NCBI GenBank assembly: GCA_008477525.1
Contig: SPDT01000001.1
Span: 3,038,001 to 3,102,000 of the forward strand
Origin: Hypomyces perniciosus
Taxonomy: Eukaryota; Ascomycota; Sordariomycetes; Hypocreales; Hypocreaceae
Length of the DNA stretch: 64,000 nucleotides
Direction: 5' to 3'
Notes under the pieces: generated by a model
What the model saw: only the letters and a program-made list of their open reading frames with translations
Told to the model about the DNA's origin: nothing
The model's database searches: none
In this document: positions 36,794-48,035 of the stretch, piece by piece
How the letters are laid out: each line of letters opens with the position of its first letter
Position numbering within the stretch: position 1 is the first letter of the stretch
Translations under genes and position numbers: made by a program

Positions 36794-38683
36794 TCAAAGC
36801 CGCCGTCCAAACATAAAAGATCCATACATGCCTCCTACTTCGGCAATGGCAACGGGGACCTTTCTCATCCCCCAGCTCTCGGCGCCCATCTTCCACCATC
36901 TGGCGCCGTGATCTCTAGTCGAACCATCAGGGTTCCTCCGCACCAGCCAGTAACGGCTGCCGAACTCCTTGGCGGTCCAGCCAACCTGCTCAAGGTTCTT
37001 GTTCACTTTAGCAGCTCGTTCGTACGCCCGCTCCTCAATCTCGATGACGTGGAGTGGAGCTGAAGCAGGAGCCAGCAGTGCGCTGGCGCTGCCGATAATC
37101 GTATCAATATCACAGATATCGAGGTACTTTAAGTTATGAGGAAGTGCTTCCTGGCCTTCGTAGAACAATCGGTGAATATCGGTCATGCTCAAGCCGCGGC
37201 CAACAGCAAGTTCTTCCAAAGTCTGGGATAGCCGGGCTAACTGTGGAATATGCGATGCCTCCATTCGACTGCCTCTTAGACTGAGGGAGCGCAAAGTTTG
37301 AGGAAGTTTTGGTAAAAGCTCATCCACATCCGTCTTGCCAAGCAAAAGATGGTTGGTGGCGTCAGTGGCGAGGCTGAGGAACACCAAAGACTGTGCTGCG
37401 GGATGAGACGAAATGAACTGGATCACAGCCTCAGCTGAAAGCTCTTTGCACTTGGCAAGATTCAGATGAGTGAGTCTGGCCGTCTCCGGGATCGACATCA
37501 GAGCCTTGTCTGTAACGCGTGTTGCTGAAAGGTCTAGGTGCGTCAGTCTCGGCAGCCGTGGTAGTATCGTCTCAAAGACAGCGGACGGTAGGCTTAGGCA
37601 CTTGTGGAAAGAGAGCTTCCGGATCGAGAGCATCTCAGGCCAGGGATCTTCCATGATCGCCATGAAAGAGTTCTTGAATTTCACAGAGAAACAGCCGCAG
37701 AAGTCCAGCGCTTGGAGCTCGGGCGACGCAAAGAAGAGTCTCCTCAGCACATCTGGGTTAAGATCCTCGTCGATGTACTCCTGAGCAAGGAATTCCTGGA
37801 GATACGGGGTCAGCTCCAAGCATTGGGTGAGAGTCTCGGAGGTGAGATTCCGAGTCTGGGCCCTCTCGCTGGCGGTGCTGAAGATCATTGAGGGGTTGAA
37901 GTGGCTAAAGTCCAGACGCCGTACAATTGTCGCCAGAGAAGGGTACTTGGTGATGGTAGCCAGGAACTTGCGGAAAATTCGTGAGTGAGGGATGGTGATG
38001 TGTCGATAGAGAGTAGTGAGAGTGGCTGCGTGAAGAGATCGAGACGTCAGGAGCAGAGACATCAAGTCGGCGTTGCGAGTGGTCAATCCGTTTGGAGGGA
38101 CTTCAACCACTAAAAGATCAATGATGGCACCTAGACAATGAACACCTGTTAGACTATCTATTCCTGCCGCAGCCCTGAATGATAACTTACCCAGCACTTC
38201 GCTTGGTAGCCTCTCTAGAGGCGAGTCAGTGGTTGCGTATGCCTCTGGGATCTTCTTGGGGGCAGGCGCTGGCGCATCCCACGTCATATGCAACTTGTGA
38301 AGATCATCGCAGCTCCGACTCGCCTGCTTGCCCTTGATAGGAATTTCCCTCCATCCCTTGAATCCGTCTGCAGGATACCAAAATCCATGGAGCTTGCTGT
38401 GAGGCCGGGTCAGAGGCGGTTGAAAAGTAGGCTGGGGGAGCTCAGCCACTGGCGAGTCATCGAAGACTTCCTCCGGGGCCTCGGTGTATGAGGAGATCTT
38501 GGATCGGGTGAAGGTCTGGGCGAAGCCATCGTCGTTTTCTCGCACAGAGGAGAAGGATGATCGCGAAGCAGTCTCAGAAGTAGGAGAAACTGCACCTGCC
38601 ATCATGGCACCCTTGATCGGAGTGTTCGAGCCGAAATCGAACACGGGAGCCTGACGGCGCTCGACGCGGTTGGTTACAGCCAT
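36794..38683 (-). CDS. F-box/leucine-rich-repeat-like protein
   Basis: Two exons, 38683-38191 and 38130-36794, flank a 60-nt intron and give 609 residues from ATG at 38683. The first ~155 residues are low-complexity (SETASRSSFSSV, PQPTFQPPLTRPHSK). An F-box-like helix set follows, LPSEVLGAIIDLLVVEV with SLLLTSRSLHAATLTTLYRH. Irregular leucine-rich repeats fill roughly 300-520 (LTHLDLSATRVTDKALMSI, LTHLNLAKCKELSAEAV, LRSLSLRGSRMEASHI). The C-terminus YERAAKVNKNLEQVGWTAKEF and GARWWKMGAESWGMRKVPVA looks conserved but I do not recognise it. If an F-box, it would be an SCF substrate adaptor; the target is unknown. The intron is in frame with no stop, so its retention would insert 20 residues. Confidence 0.75.
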   Translation of the reverse strand: MAVTNRVERRQAPVFDFGSNTPIKGAMMAGAVSPTSETASRSSFSSVRENDDGFAQTFTRSKISSYTEAPEEVFDDSPVAELPQPTFQPPLTRPHSKLHGFWYPADGFKGWREIPIKGKQASRSCDDLHKLHMTWDAPAPAPKKIPEAYATTDSPLERLPSEVLGKLSFRAAAGIDSLTGVHCLGAIIDLLVVEVPPNGLTTRNADLMSLLLTSRSLHAATLTTLYRHITIPHSRIFRKFLATITKYPSLATIVRRLDFSHFNPSMIFSTASERAQTRNLTSETLTQCLELTPYLQEFLAQEYIDEDLNPDVLRRLFFASPELQALDFCGCFSVKFKNSFMAIMEDPWPEMLSIRKLSFHKCLSLPSAVFETILPRLPRLTHLDLSATRVTDKALMSIPETARLTHLNLAKCKELSAEAVIQFISSHPAAQSLVFLSLATDATNHLLLGKTDVDELLPKLPQTLRSLSLRGSRMEASHIPQLARLSQTLEELAVGRGLSMTDIHRLFYEGQEALPHNLKYLDICDIDTIIGSASALLAPASAPLHVIEIEERAYERAAKVNKNLEQVGWTAKEFGSRYWLVRRNPDGSTRDHGARWWKMGAESWGMRKVPVAIAEVGGMYGSFMFGRRL

Positions 38684-38950
38684 ATATAAGACTATGATGG
38701 GGTCGAAGTTGGGGATGAGGTGGTGCTGAGCTAATCGCAGTGACTTGGCCTTGTAAGTGGAGAGACTGGAGTTTCTCCGATGATGTTGGAGGTGATGCAA
38801 GAATGTTATTTAGAGGGGCAGGAAAAGGCAGGTGGCCGCCTCGTCTTTGGGTATCCCTCTTTTTTTCTCCCCTTTCCTTGGCGAATAAATAGCCTTGAAC
38901 AACTCAGAAAAACCAATAGACAACAGCCAACTGGAAATGTGGAGTGATAT

Positions 38951-38979
38951 GATGGATGGATGGATGGATGGATGGATGG
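38951..38979. repeat. (GATG)7 tetranucleotide repeat
   Basis: About seven uninterrupted GATG units lie some 270 bp upstream of the F-box-like start codon. Confidence 0.95.
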
Positions 38980-39673
38980 CCTGGGCTAGACCGGGCTGGA
39001 AGTGGGAATTGGGGTGGTGTGCTAATGTACGAGTATGTACAATATAGTATGGAGAGTTATTAGAGTTTCTCAAGCCCTCGTCTGCACGAAATGGAGGAGA
39101 AGACGCAGCTTGCAGATATGGAGGAGCATCGTGAGAACAGAGGAGAGCTCGGTGGCGGTTTCGTGGTGTTGGGGTCTTCTTATGTATACATGTAAGTCGA
39201 GGTTGTCGGGGCCTGACCAGGGGGGGGCGTTCAGGGGGCGTCTACGGACGACGCTGCGGTGCCGGGGGGTGTGGGCGGAAGATGTCTGTGCCCAGGTGGC
39301 CCAGGTGGATGGTTTTTGAGTGCAGCGCTGAACGCACCACCTAACACCATCACTAACACCACCACTAACACGTACCCTACAGGGCTCGAGGGCTCCCAGC
39401 ATCGGCGCTTCGGGGCGGCAACGTGCGACCACACGGCGCCCCATTAGCTCACAGCACGTCTGGATTGTGTAATAGAAACCCACGACTGGATGCTTCTGCT
39501 CATCAGGTGAGCAGCGCTCTCCGCGCGAGCACGCGCCATTCCGAGCCAGTTGTTCGTATGTACTTCGTATGTACGGGCTCATTATATTATGTGCGAGCCT
39601 GCGAGACTGCGAGATCGGGGGACGCCTTTTTGCTGCGTAGTAATATCTGTTTGTGTGCGAGACAGGACAGACC

Positions 39674-39696
39674 CCAATCGCCAATCGCCAATCGCC
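39674..39696. repeat. 7-bp tandem repeat CCAATCG x3
   Basis: Three head-to-tail copies of CCAATCG place CCAAT cores at 7-bp spacing. A near-identical triplet, CCAATCT x3, occurs in another spacer near 48464. Confidence 0.85.
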
Positions 39697-41537
39697 AAGA
39701 GTTTCGTTTTACGTGCTGCTGCATCCAACGCCCAATTGTCTGATCCTATCTGCGCACTTTGCCTCTCCCATCTCATCCCTGGGCCACTGGGCGCCGGAGT
39801 TTGTGATGCGGCGCTCGCGGGAGGCGCATTCGTGCATGTAAACGTGCCGTAATAGAAATTCCCACTTGGGCAAAGCACGGCTTTTTTTTTCCCCATCACT
39901 TGATTTGAATTTTTCGTTCCACCCGCTTCCTTTTTTTCTTTTTGCCTTCCGTTTTAAATTTTCGTCTACGAAGTATAGGGGTCCAGTTTAACGTTACTCG
40001 CCATCTGCCCGCGTGACCCATTATTTGCCTTTTGTCGTGTTGTCATCGCTCATCATCCCCTTTGCCCGGCCTGCTGGGAGAAACCTGCATTTTGATGGGA
40101 CAGGCCACCCTGCTAAGGTTGTATTCTGTAATACGACTCCTAGCATTGCTCGGACTACTCCGTAGTTGTCTTTTTGCGTGATCGTAGTACTCGTATGTTC
40201 ATCGAATGCAGAGAGAAGAGAGCCAAGAAGTCTCCCTTGTGATTTGTCTCGTCGTCTCCCTCGCCCACTGACGCACTCACGCACTCACAACATACGTTCG
40301 CACCACATGAAATCAGGGAGTAACACGGCACGAACCCCATTATTATTCGTGTCACGACAAGTCTGTTGACAACTCCTTGCACAATACTACACCGTACACT
40401 TTGCACGAACTATGCCTCGTCACCAGATCAGTCACGAGGCCAAACGGGCACGTCAAACTTCGGTCTCAGCCTCCCAGGCCCGGAGGGCCGGACTGAAACT
40501 ATTACCCCATACTTCGTACATGGGGTACAGATTAATACTGCCTACGACTACGGAGTAAGGTAGTTCGAATCCACAAAATGAGCAAACAAAGCCGTTCCCA
40601 TTACTAGCAGCCCGATGAGCGGACCATTGAATGATTTTTTATGAAACAACACACCCAACAATATAGTAGGTAGTGCTTCGTACTTTGATTTCTTTTACGT
40701 TACCCATACGCGTATGTACCTATATGAACCGAAGCCAGCCGCCGTGTGTGGATACGATTCGGCGCCGATCTACAAAGTACCACTAGTGATTTCTCCGCGA
40801 GTCCGGGCGATGGTAAAGTTCCCGACTCTGTACAAAGTACTCCGTAGATTTACCAGCAAAACCATTGCTTCCACCGGAATGCACGATGTCTCGAAGAAAT
40901 AAAATCCAGCCACTACAACCAATTGTGCCGGTCCCCTGGTAGGTAGATCTTGGCTCTCCTCCCTTCGCACATGCAGCGGAGAAACCTGGCCAGTTCAATT
41001 CGGCCATTTAGACAAGCATATTTTAACTAGTATCGACTACGCTGAGACGGACTCGTGCCAGTGCCGCTTTAACATTAACCCTTGTCTTGGCAGGCCTCTC
41101 CGCCCACACCGCTCGGTCAGGTCACGTTGTCCAGGCACAGACCGTTCGTCCCCGTGAGAATGTTATTATTACTTCATACGAGAATTAAGATAACAAACAG
41201 CTAGGCGATTTTGTCTAGAAAGTCAGCACTCCTTGCGTACGAGTACAAGTATATCATGCTCGTGATGATTGGGCTTTTGGTCAAGGAGATTAGTGGTCGG
41301 TGAGGGATCCAACCAAAGCCACATTGGGAATACCCTTGCACAAAACCCAAAAACGTCTATGTGTATTGCAATAGGTATCCTTGAACGCCGTAACGATCAA
41401 CGCTGACGAGTCGATGGACAAGAGCCGTGAACCGCCTCCAAATGCCGACTCTGCATCCTGAGACCATCCCAAGAAAGCCAGCCTCGTCGTAACAAAAGTC
41501 ATTAATTTGGCCAACCACGTCCCCTCCTTTTTCATCT

Positions 41538-42311
41538 TTATTCCATGTCCACATCCTCGTCTTCGTCTTCCTCGTCGTCGTCTTCCTCGTCGTCGTCCTC
41601 GACCGTCTGCTCCATGATCTCGTCCACACCACCATCCACCCGCACCTTGAGCCTCCTCTTCTCTCCACCAAACGCCTTGGTTTGGTTCTTGCGCGTAGCC
41701 AGCAAGTCCTCTTCGGCCTCGACATCCTCTCCCTGTGCCGCCAGCTCTGCCAGACGCTTCTTCTCGCTGCCGCGCAGCCGGGGCAGCAGGTGCTCGTTCT
41801 CGGCAACCAACTTGCGCGCCACCGCCAGCTCCCGCTCGCGCTTGCCAGACATGCGCTTCTTGTAAAAGACACGCTCGCGCCGGGCCCGGATCTCGCTGAT
41901 GCGCTTCATGGCCGCCAATGTCTTGTCCACCAGGTCGCGGTCGTAGCGGACGGGCTCGTTGCGCCGCACGCCGAACTGCAGTGTGCTGTCGACGACCATC
42001 TCCTTGCCGGCGTTGCGGCGGTAGGCCTTGGTCCACTTCAGCTTGCGGGGGTTACGCTTCATCTTATAGTTGCGGTTGCATTTTGACCGGCAGAATCGGA
42101 ATGCCTTGCCTGTAGAAGTGCCTTTTGTTTAGCCTTGTGTTGTGGTAGAGATTGGGCTGCAAGATTTCGCACATACCGTCATTTCTCACAAAGGTAATGC
42201 CCTTGGAGGGATAGGCCGGGCGGCCACAGAAACTGCAATCGTCAATCCTGTATGTATATAGTTAGTAAGATGAAACGATGTGATTGCCAGCATCTCGAAG
42301 ACATACCGCAT
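41538..42311 (-). CDS. rlp24: ribosome biogenesis protein RLP24
   Basis: Three exons, 42311-42307 (5 nt), 42247-42177 and 42109-41538, encode 215 residues; introns are 59 and 67 nt, the first with a perfect TACTAAC branch point. The protein begins [18 protein letters not shown]. Zinc-ribbon cysteines are C6, C9, C32 and C36 ([10 protein letters not shown]), followed by the L24e-type [22 protein letters not shown] basic helical middle ([21 protein letters not shown]) and a strongly acidic C-terminal tail ([20 protein letters not shown]) distinguish RLP24 from ribosomal L24. RLP24 holds the L24 site on pre-60S particles and recruits the AAA ATPase Drg1 for release in the cytoplasm. The 5-nt first coding exon was placed by the invariant MRI start. 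Confidence 0.95.
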
Positions 42312-42850
42312 CTTGGCTGTTGATGTGGACCGTGAAGATAGCTGTCTATCAATGAGGTTGTCTCCAACAGGCAAACGCAAAATCTGCCATATTTTTTGTG
42401 CTTAGTCATGTCCTTATCGTTATCGGACTCGGGCCATTTTTTTCCTGGCCGCGAATCTTTTTTTTTTTTCAGGCGGCAAGAAGATGGATGCGCAGCGCAG
42501 CGGCCCCGCCCCCACCACAGATCTTTCTGCCCAGCATGACGCTAGCCCTGATCCGTCGCCCTTCCTCTGCCTCCTGGGAGAGGGATCTATCTAGAAGGCC
42601 TTTCGCCAAGGGCTAGAAGGGCAAAAAAGGGCTGGAATCATTCCCCCGTAATCCGTACATAAGGAGGAAGTAAGAGCAGTTGTCACGCGCCACACTAAAA
42701 ATACATGTAGCTTTTCGCTAGCAGGGGATAGGCGCATTACCCCAGAAAAGCCTTGAGGCTGCTACCGAATTGGAGGGGGAGTGTAAATTGAGACCGAAAA
42801 ACATGTTTGTGAGGATCCTGAGCTCATAGTACGAAGTAGATGCTACTCTA

Positions 42851-42866
42851 TACGGAGTACTCCGTA
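42851..42866. repeat. 16-bp perfect palindrome of the dispersed motif
   Basis: TACGGAGTACTCCGTA is identical on both strands: TACGGAGTA and TACTCCGTA overlapping by TA. A separate TACGAAGTA lies 13 bp to the left. Confidence 0.85.
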
Positions 42867-43055
42867 CATTGGGTTGGGTAATACGGAAACGCAGCCAATA
42901 TATGATGAGGATATTACTACTACCCCGATGCCGGATTAGCCGTTCCATTGCATCTTCCAACGCTCGTACATACATACTTCATGCATGCGACATACATGCC
43001 AAGTGACAGACCTCCTTCATGATGTTACATCGCATATGCAGAGCACTTCGTCGTA

Positions 43056-43092
43056 CTCGACTCAACTCGACTCAACTCGACTCAACTCAACT
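43056..43092. repeat. 10-bp tandem repeat CTCGACTCAA
   Basis: Three copies of CTCGACTCAA followed by a degenerate fourth (CTCAACTC) in non-coding sequence. Confidence 0.85.
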
Positions 43093-43867
43093 CTGTGGTT
43101 GAATGACGCTCCGACCTGAGAAGGTGGGACACGTATCTCTGTGTTTTCACACATTCAACAAAATCCATCTATTGGCGGAGACGGCGACCCTTTTCCCAGA
43201 CATACATACATAGTACAAAGTACCTACTAGAGATAAACCGTTGACCTATCCACCCGAGATGCTGCGTATTACTGCATCGATTTTACATAATAGGAATAAT
43301 CTCCTCCGCCCAGCTTCTTAAAGCACCACCGATGGTCGGCGTGTTGTCCTTGCTGGTGAGTTCTCTCCGGTCCTCTCTCTGGTCTCCTGTCCTGGTCTCC
43401 TGTCCTGGTCCCGCATCTGTCATTGCGATGCCGTTATAGATACCCCTCACACCAGCCATCACAGCGTTTCACGGGCAATCATACCCTCTTGAGTCCACCA
43501 GCCCCCTCCGCGCCGTAACACTGCAGTAACATATCCATCCGTACGAAGTATTCGGACATGCTGTTGCCTAAAAATGCACACACCCGTCACCTACCATCCT
43601 GGATATCCGTGTAAGACAGTGCCGTTAACGCTCAAAAAGAAAATCATAAGAACTCGAGTCTCGCCTCGATTCGATGGCGGATACCAACAAAATAGTGCGG
43701 TATGTGACCGACCGTGACCCAAAAAACGCCATGTGGTTGTGCGTAAAAACAATACCACTCATATCAATAAAACAACGCCGTATAGGAGAAAACGTGGCCA
43801 ATACGCAAAGAGGACCACGGGCTGGATTGTAACTGGGCTGATGCCCACACATAATGGAGGTGGCCTT

Positions 43868-46084
43868 CTATCGATTGTTGGCCTTCTTGCCTCCCATCTT
43901 AAGGCGCTCTTTGCAGTCCTCGCAGTACCATTTCGCTGCAAGGCACGTCAGTATGAGCCTGTATGACCCTATATGTCGTAACACCAGGTTCAGATAGCGC
44001 AAGTGACTTACTCTTGGAACTTGGCGCGACCTTGAGGCCCACGCAAGCCAAATGAAACCATTCACGGGCACAGCTTTCGGAGTCGCACGCTACCATTTCG
44101 CCATAGCTAACGCTGTTGCAGTAACAGTATGTAGGTTCGTCTGCATCAATGTCGCCGTCGTCATCGTCATCATCACCCTGCATACTACTAGCCCCATCCT
44201 CGTCTGCAGGCTGAGAGGCAAGTGCTTGGACTGCTGAGTTGACCTTCTTCTGCTGCATCTTCTTGCCGTTGGTGATGGGCTCCGCATTACGGGTGGTTCG
44301 CGACCTGGCGGCATCTTGGACGGCGGGCAAGGCTGGCGTTGAAGGCTTGCTTGCTCTTCCGCTCTTGGTCGTCACCGTTCCCGTGCTCTGCGGCGCTGGT
44401 TGGGCAGGCTCGCTCTTGCGATCTGATTCATCCACTTTGCTCTCCCTGCGGCCGGTGTTGACGGCTGGAGTCACCGCAGGGGCATTGTCTATTCGCTCTG
44501 CCTCTTTCTGAGATGGCTCAGTTTTCACTACTACTGCTGGTTCCTTCACCGGTTTTGTATCATTGCTGGGGCGTGACCAGGAGTTTGATTGCCCTAACTC
44601 GGGTGTGACGGGAGTATTCCCATTCGGCTTGTTGGCAATGGACGGGGGTGGCCTCGTCTTTCCATTCTCTGAGTTGGATTGGAGGGAGTTCTGTCGTGCG
44701 CGTGATGATGTCGGCCGTGGAGGAACGACCGCAGGAGCAGGCGATGGCCGGCTGGGCACTTTTGCCTCAGGCAATGCTCCAAGCACAGGAGAAGAAGCGG
44801 CTGACGGCGATATGGTAGCTGTAGATGCTCCATTCCTGCATGTCGGTCAATATCGCATTCTGAACAAGTTGCAATGGGGGGAGAAGGGGTGGAATTGGCA
44901 GCATACTTCTTCTTTGATTGAGTGCTGCTGGTAGGCAGTGCTTTGCGCTTCTTTGGTACTTCCGGGACTGGGGTCTCCCGGGGACTGGTGGTGGGCTTTG
45001 CTTTGGGTGCATTGTTCCCGAAGACAGTGCTCATGGCACGCTCCATAGGTGCGCCTCCATTTGTGGCCTTTTCCTTCTCGACCTTGCGCCTCTTTTGAGG
45101 AGGGTTCCCATTGGTAGTGGTCGCAGTAGAGATGCCCAGCCCAACATTGTTGCTCTCAGCAGGTTTCCGAACCTTACTAGCTTGAGTTTTCTTGTTCCCC
45201 TCCTTATTTCTGCCATCGTGATCGTCAGCATCGGAGTCATTGGATTGGTTCTTCTGGCTCTTCTTGGCCTGGACAGCTTGCTTCCTGGCGTCGCTGCGGG
45301 CGGCTGCTTGGTCCGCTAAGGCTTGTGCTGCGGCCGAAATAGTCGCGGCGCCCTCGCGTCTTGACCGTTCCGCTTGGGCTGCTTTCCCATTTCGATTCTC
45401 AGGGTACGCCCAGTGTGTAGTGCTCCCCCATTTAGCCTCGTCGCTGAATTCGTTTTCGAGATATGGCCACACATCTTCTACTCGAGCCAGTTGCCGTTGG
45501 AGGGCTTCGTTGGCGGTGGAAATGACATGGTTCTTCTCTTCAAGAGATACGAGCATCTCCTGGATCTTGAACGCGGTCTGTCGAAACAGTTGCCGGCGAT
45601 GGAGATTAGAGGGATCAAACACCACGCTATTGGACTCGTCGGTCGGGGGCGCCGTGTGATGGCGTTGACTAAACACGATACCGCTCGAGCTGCCTTGGGT
45701 GCTCATTGGCGCTGACCCGGGTGCAATCGTGCTGGAGGCGTCATTGTTCGTTCGTGGCTCCGGTATGGGGAGGCTTCTGGCTGTGGTGACAAGCTTGAAG
45801 AGCTGTTCCTCGGGCGCGAAAATCTTAGCATCGACTTCTTTCAGGAGCGTAAAGTGCCGGACGAGCTCCTTGGGGAGGGCAGTAATAGTATCGGCGAAGT
45901 GGGTGATGGCAGGGAAAATGTCAATGGGCTGGTCACCCATGAGGCCGCCTCCGAGCGAGTCTCTAGCAGCGCCAGAGCGGGCGGCGTTGGTAGAGCTTCG
46001 TGGAGGATTCGTGCGCGTCTGTCGAACGGGTTGTGACCTCCGGTGCGACGGAGCCTCCACGGCAGGCGGCTTGGCCGACTTCAT
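43868..46084 (-). CDS. ING-family PHD-finger protein (Pho23-like)
   Basis: Three exons, 46084-44907, 44835-44012 and 43935-43868, with introns of 71 and 76 nt, encode 689 residues. The ING helical domain begins near 58 with [20 protein letters not shown] and [13 protein letters not shown], and resumes with [22 protein letters not shown]. About 400 residues of low-complexity, KR-, S- and P-rich linker follow. The C-terminal PHD finger is complete: C630, C632, C643, C648, H654, C657, C672, C675, with [18 protein letters not shown] typical of ING fingers that read H3K4 trimethylation. ING proteins tether histone acetyltransferase or deacetylase complexes; the unusually long linker and overall layout suggest the Pho23/Rpd3L branch, but Yng1/Yng2-type identity is not excluded. 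The final exon supplies the last zinc ligands. Confidence 0.88.
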
Positions 46085-46803
46085 CGCGGATGAAGCGAGC
46101 GAACTCGAGGAGAGTGGTCGGTTGAACTGGTCGGAGGGGTGGCGAGTTGGCGACAGCTCTTGGCCGGATCTGAGGGGTGAAACGTAAACAATAACGAAAA
46201 AAGACGTCTGATTGAAGAAGTCCTAGGCCATCTTGCACTGTATCCACGATCAAGAAACCAAATCATGTGTGGTGGGTGAGGGGAGACGAAGGGTGGTGGT
46301 AGCCAGCAGAACCAAGATCGGCGTGGTATCTCGTTTGATTTTGGGGAGCGAGTGAGCGCTGATCTGCCGCCAGAGTTACAGAGGTACTTCGTAGGAGCTG
46401 CGCTGCGCCGATCCTGGTTGGTTGATGCTTGGACTCAAACGCATGACACAGCAAGCATTTCGCGGCATACGGAATATGATTGGATGGTCGGAAAAAACAA
46501 GCCTCCGAGGCGGGAAAATTCCACCACAGATGCGATGCGCAGCGACTGACGAAATACTAGTAGATATCGGCGGCTTAGTCGCATTATGCTCCTCCGCATC
46601 GGCATCCGTAGCTGTAACTGTCCTACAGAAGAATATCTTCCACAAATCAATCCCCAGCTACAACACCACTCATGACATTTCTAAATACGGTATTATTATC
46701 AAATTACGCTAGAAGAATTCAGGCTACCTCAGTACTCGTAGCTGTGCGGTGCAACTGGCTTTTCCATACATCTCTCTATAGAATTGGGGTATCGTTGTAG
46801 ACT
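46085..46803. other. intergenic region upstream of the ING gene
   Basis: A 719-bp spacer with the ING promoter and cis-prenyltransferase 3' UTR. One motif copy, TACTTCGTA, lies at 46385. Nothing else is recognised. Confidence 0.5.
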
Positions 46804-48035
46804 TTACTCCATCGCTCTTCGCCCTGTACTACTACTGCTCACCCTTCCAGAGGGGGTTTCTCTATCGGACTGTTTATGTCTCCATTGCCACTCCAGCAGC
46901 ACCCATATAAAGTCCTTCAGGTCAAAGTCTGGCCAGAGACACTTGCGGAAGAAGATATGCGTGTCTTGATGGCATTGCCAAAGCATAAAATCACTGAGTC
47001 GCTCAACGCCGCTAGTTCTGACGAAAAGTTCCACGGGGGGGTCATCGGTTGTATACATGTGTCTTTCGAGGGTTTCGATCGTAATGGTATCGGGATTTGG
47101 CAACATGGAGGAGTCGGAAGACCCGGTTCGGGTACGGAGGCGCGGTTCAGGAGAGCCCGGAGGCAAAGTGGTGGAGGACGAGTCGCATCCGTCAACATCC
47201 CCATCCTTGTCTTCGAATTCGCCGTTGAATTGAGTTTCGTCGTCGACAGGCACGTCCGGAATCGTAGGCAATGGCTCTCGCCCATCCAGCTGACTAGACA
47301 GTATCTTTTGTCTGATGCGCGACGGAGAAAATGGTGTATTTTTGGGAGGCGGAGGAGCTAGAAACTCTTGCACAGTCGAGCGAATTGCGGTCGTAATCTC
47401 CGCCCTCGAGGTATATGGAAAGCAGATGTTTAAAACCGCCCTGGAACATGTCAGTCTTGTGGGCCGAGTTAGCTGAATGGGCCGGCGCATCCATACTTCT
47501 TGTTATGCTTGGTCCTGGCGACGGCTCTGTCCATGACCTCCAACACGTCATCCCGGATCATTTCGCGCTGACCCAGAATTCGAACACAGGCTCCGTATCG
47601 ATCGAGAATATCTCCATAGGTGGTGAGTTGCTCAAGCTTAACCTTTGCAAGCTGCATAAGCCCCTCGACCTCGTACTTGGGCCGGTTGAAGTTCTCGATG
47701 CTGAAGGCGTAGACGGTGACCACCTTGACACCACATTTGTAGCAAATTTCCATGATCTAAACGCGCAATTGTCAGTAGCCTGTTTGGATCTGACGCAAAG
47801 CTAGAGGGCTACGTACTCTGGCTAATGCTTCAAAGCCCCGATGATGACCTTCGACAGTCTCCATGCGGTGAGTTCGAGCATAGCGTCGGTTGCCGTCCAT
47901 TACGAATGCCACATGTTGGGGAATAGGCCCTTGTTTCAGGGCGTTGATCAGTAGCTCACGGAGCTGGTTTAATGCCCATTCTCCCGGCGGAGACTCGAGA
48001 ATTAACCTCCGTAGAAGTGAAACCTTGTCGGTCAT
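46804..48035 (-). CDS. rer2: cis-prenyltransferase (dehydrodolichyl diphosphate synthase)
   Basis: Three exons, 48035-47817, 47756-47497 and 47440-46804, with introns of 60 and 56 nt, encode 371 residues. The catalytic aspartate is D47 in HVAFVMDGNRRYA, followed by GHHRGFEALARIMEICYKCG, VVTVYAFSIENFNRP and, late in the protein, ELFVRTSGVERLSDFMLWQ, the pyrophosphate-binding block. The enzyme condenses isopentenyl diphosphate onto farnesyl diphosphate to make the dolichol backbone for N-glycosylation, GPI anchors and O-mannosylation at the ER and lipid droplets. An acidic, serine/proline-rich insertion of about 90 residues (roughly 186-275) lies between LNICFPYTSRAEI and the RTSG block, so the protein is longer than the ~290 residues of yeast Rer2. 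Confidence 0.93.

Larger units (their letters stand above)
38684..41537. other. gene-poor spacer (2.9 kb)
   Basis: Contains the promoter of the F-box-like gene, a GATG repeat, a CCAATCG triplet repeat, several copies of the dispersed TACTCCGTA-type motif (39561, 40156, 40510, 40549, 40838) and T-rich tracts. A 204-codon frame on the minus strand (39070-39684) has random-looking composition with no domain. Confidence 0.55.
42312..43867. other. gene-poor spacer (1.6 kb)
   Basis: Holds the RLP24 promoter and the ING gene 3' region. It contains motif copies at 42830, 42851, 42858 and 43542, a CTCGACTCAA repeat and a TCTCCTGTCCTGG duplication near 43383. No coding sequence is recognised. Confidence 0.55.

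Noticed and set aside
39070..39684. 204-codon open frame on the minus strand
   Set aside because: Random-like sequence with no conserved block, crosses the CCAATCG repeat and a dispersed motif copy; not supported as a gene.
40530..40590. tRNA-like sequence AGTTCGAATCC
   Set aside because: It matches a B box loosely, but no A box or cloverleaf pairing is found in the preceding 80 bp.
43021..43100. CRISPR-like or direct repeat array
   Set aside because: The CTCGACTCAA units are directly adjacent without spacers; it is a simple tandem repeat in a eukaryotic genome.
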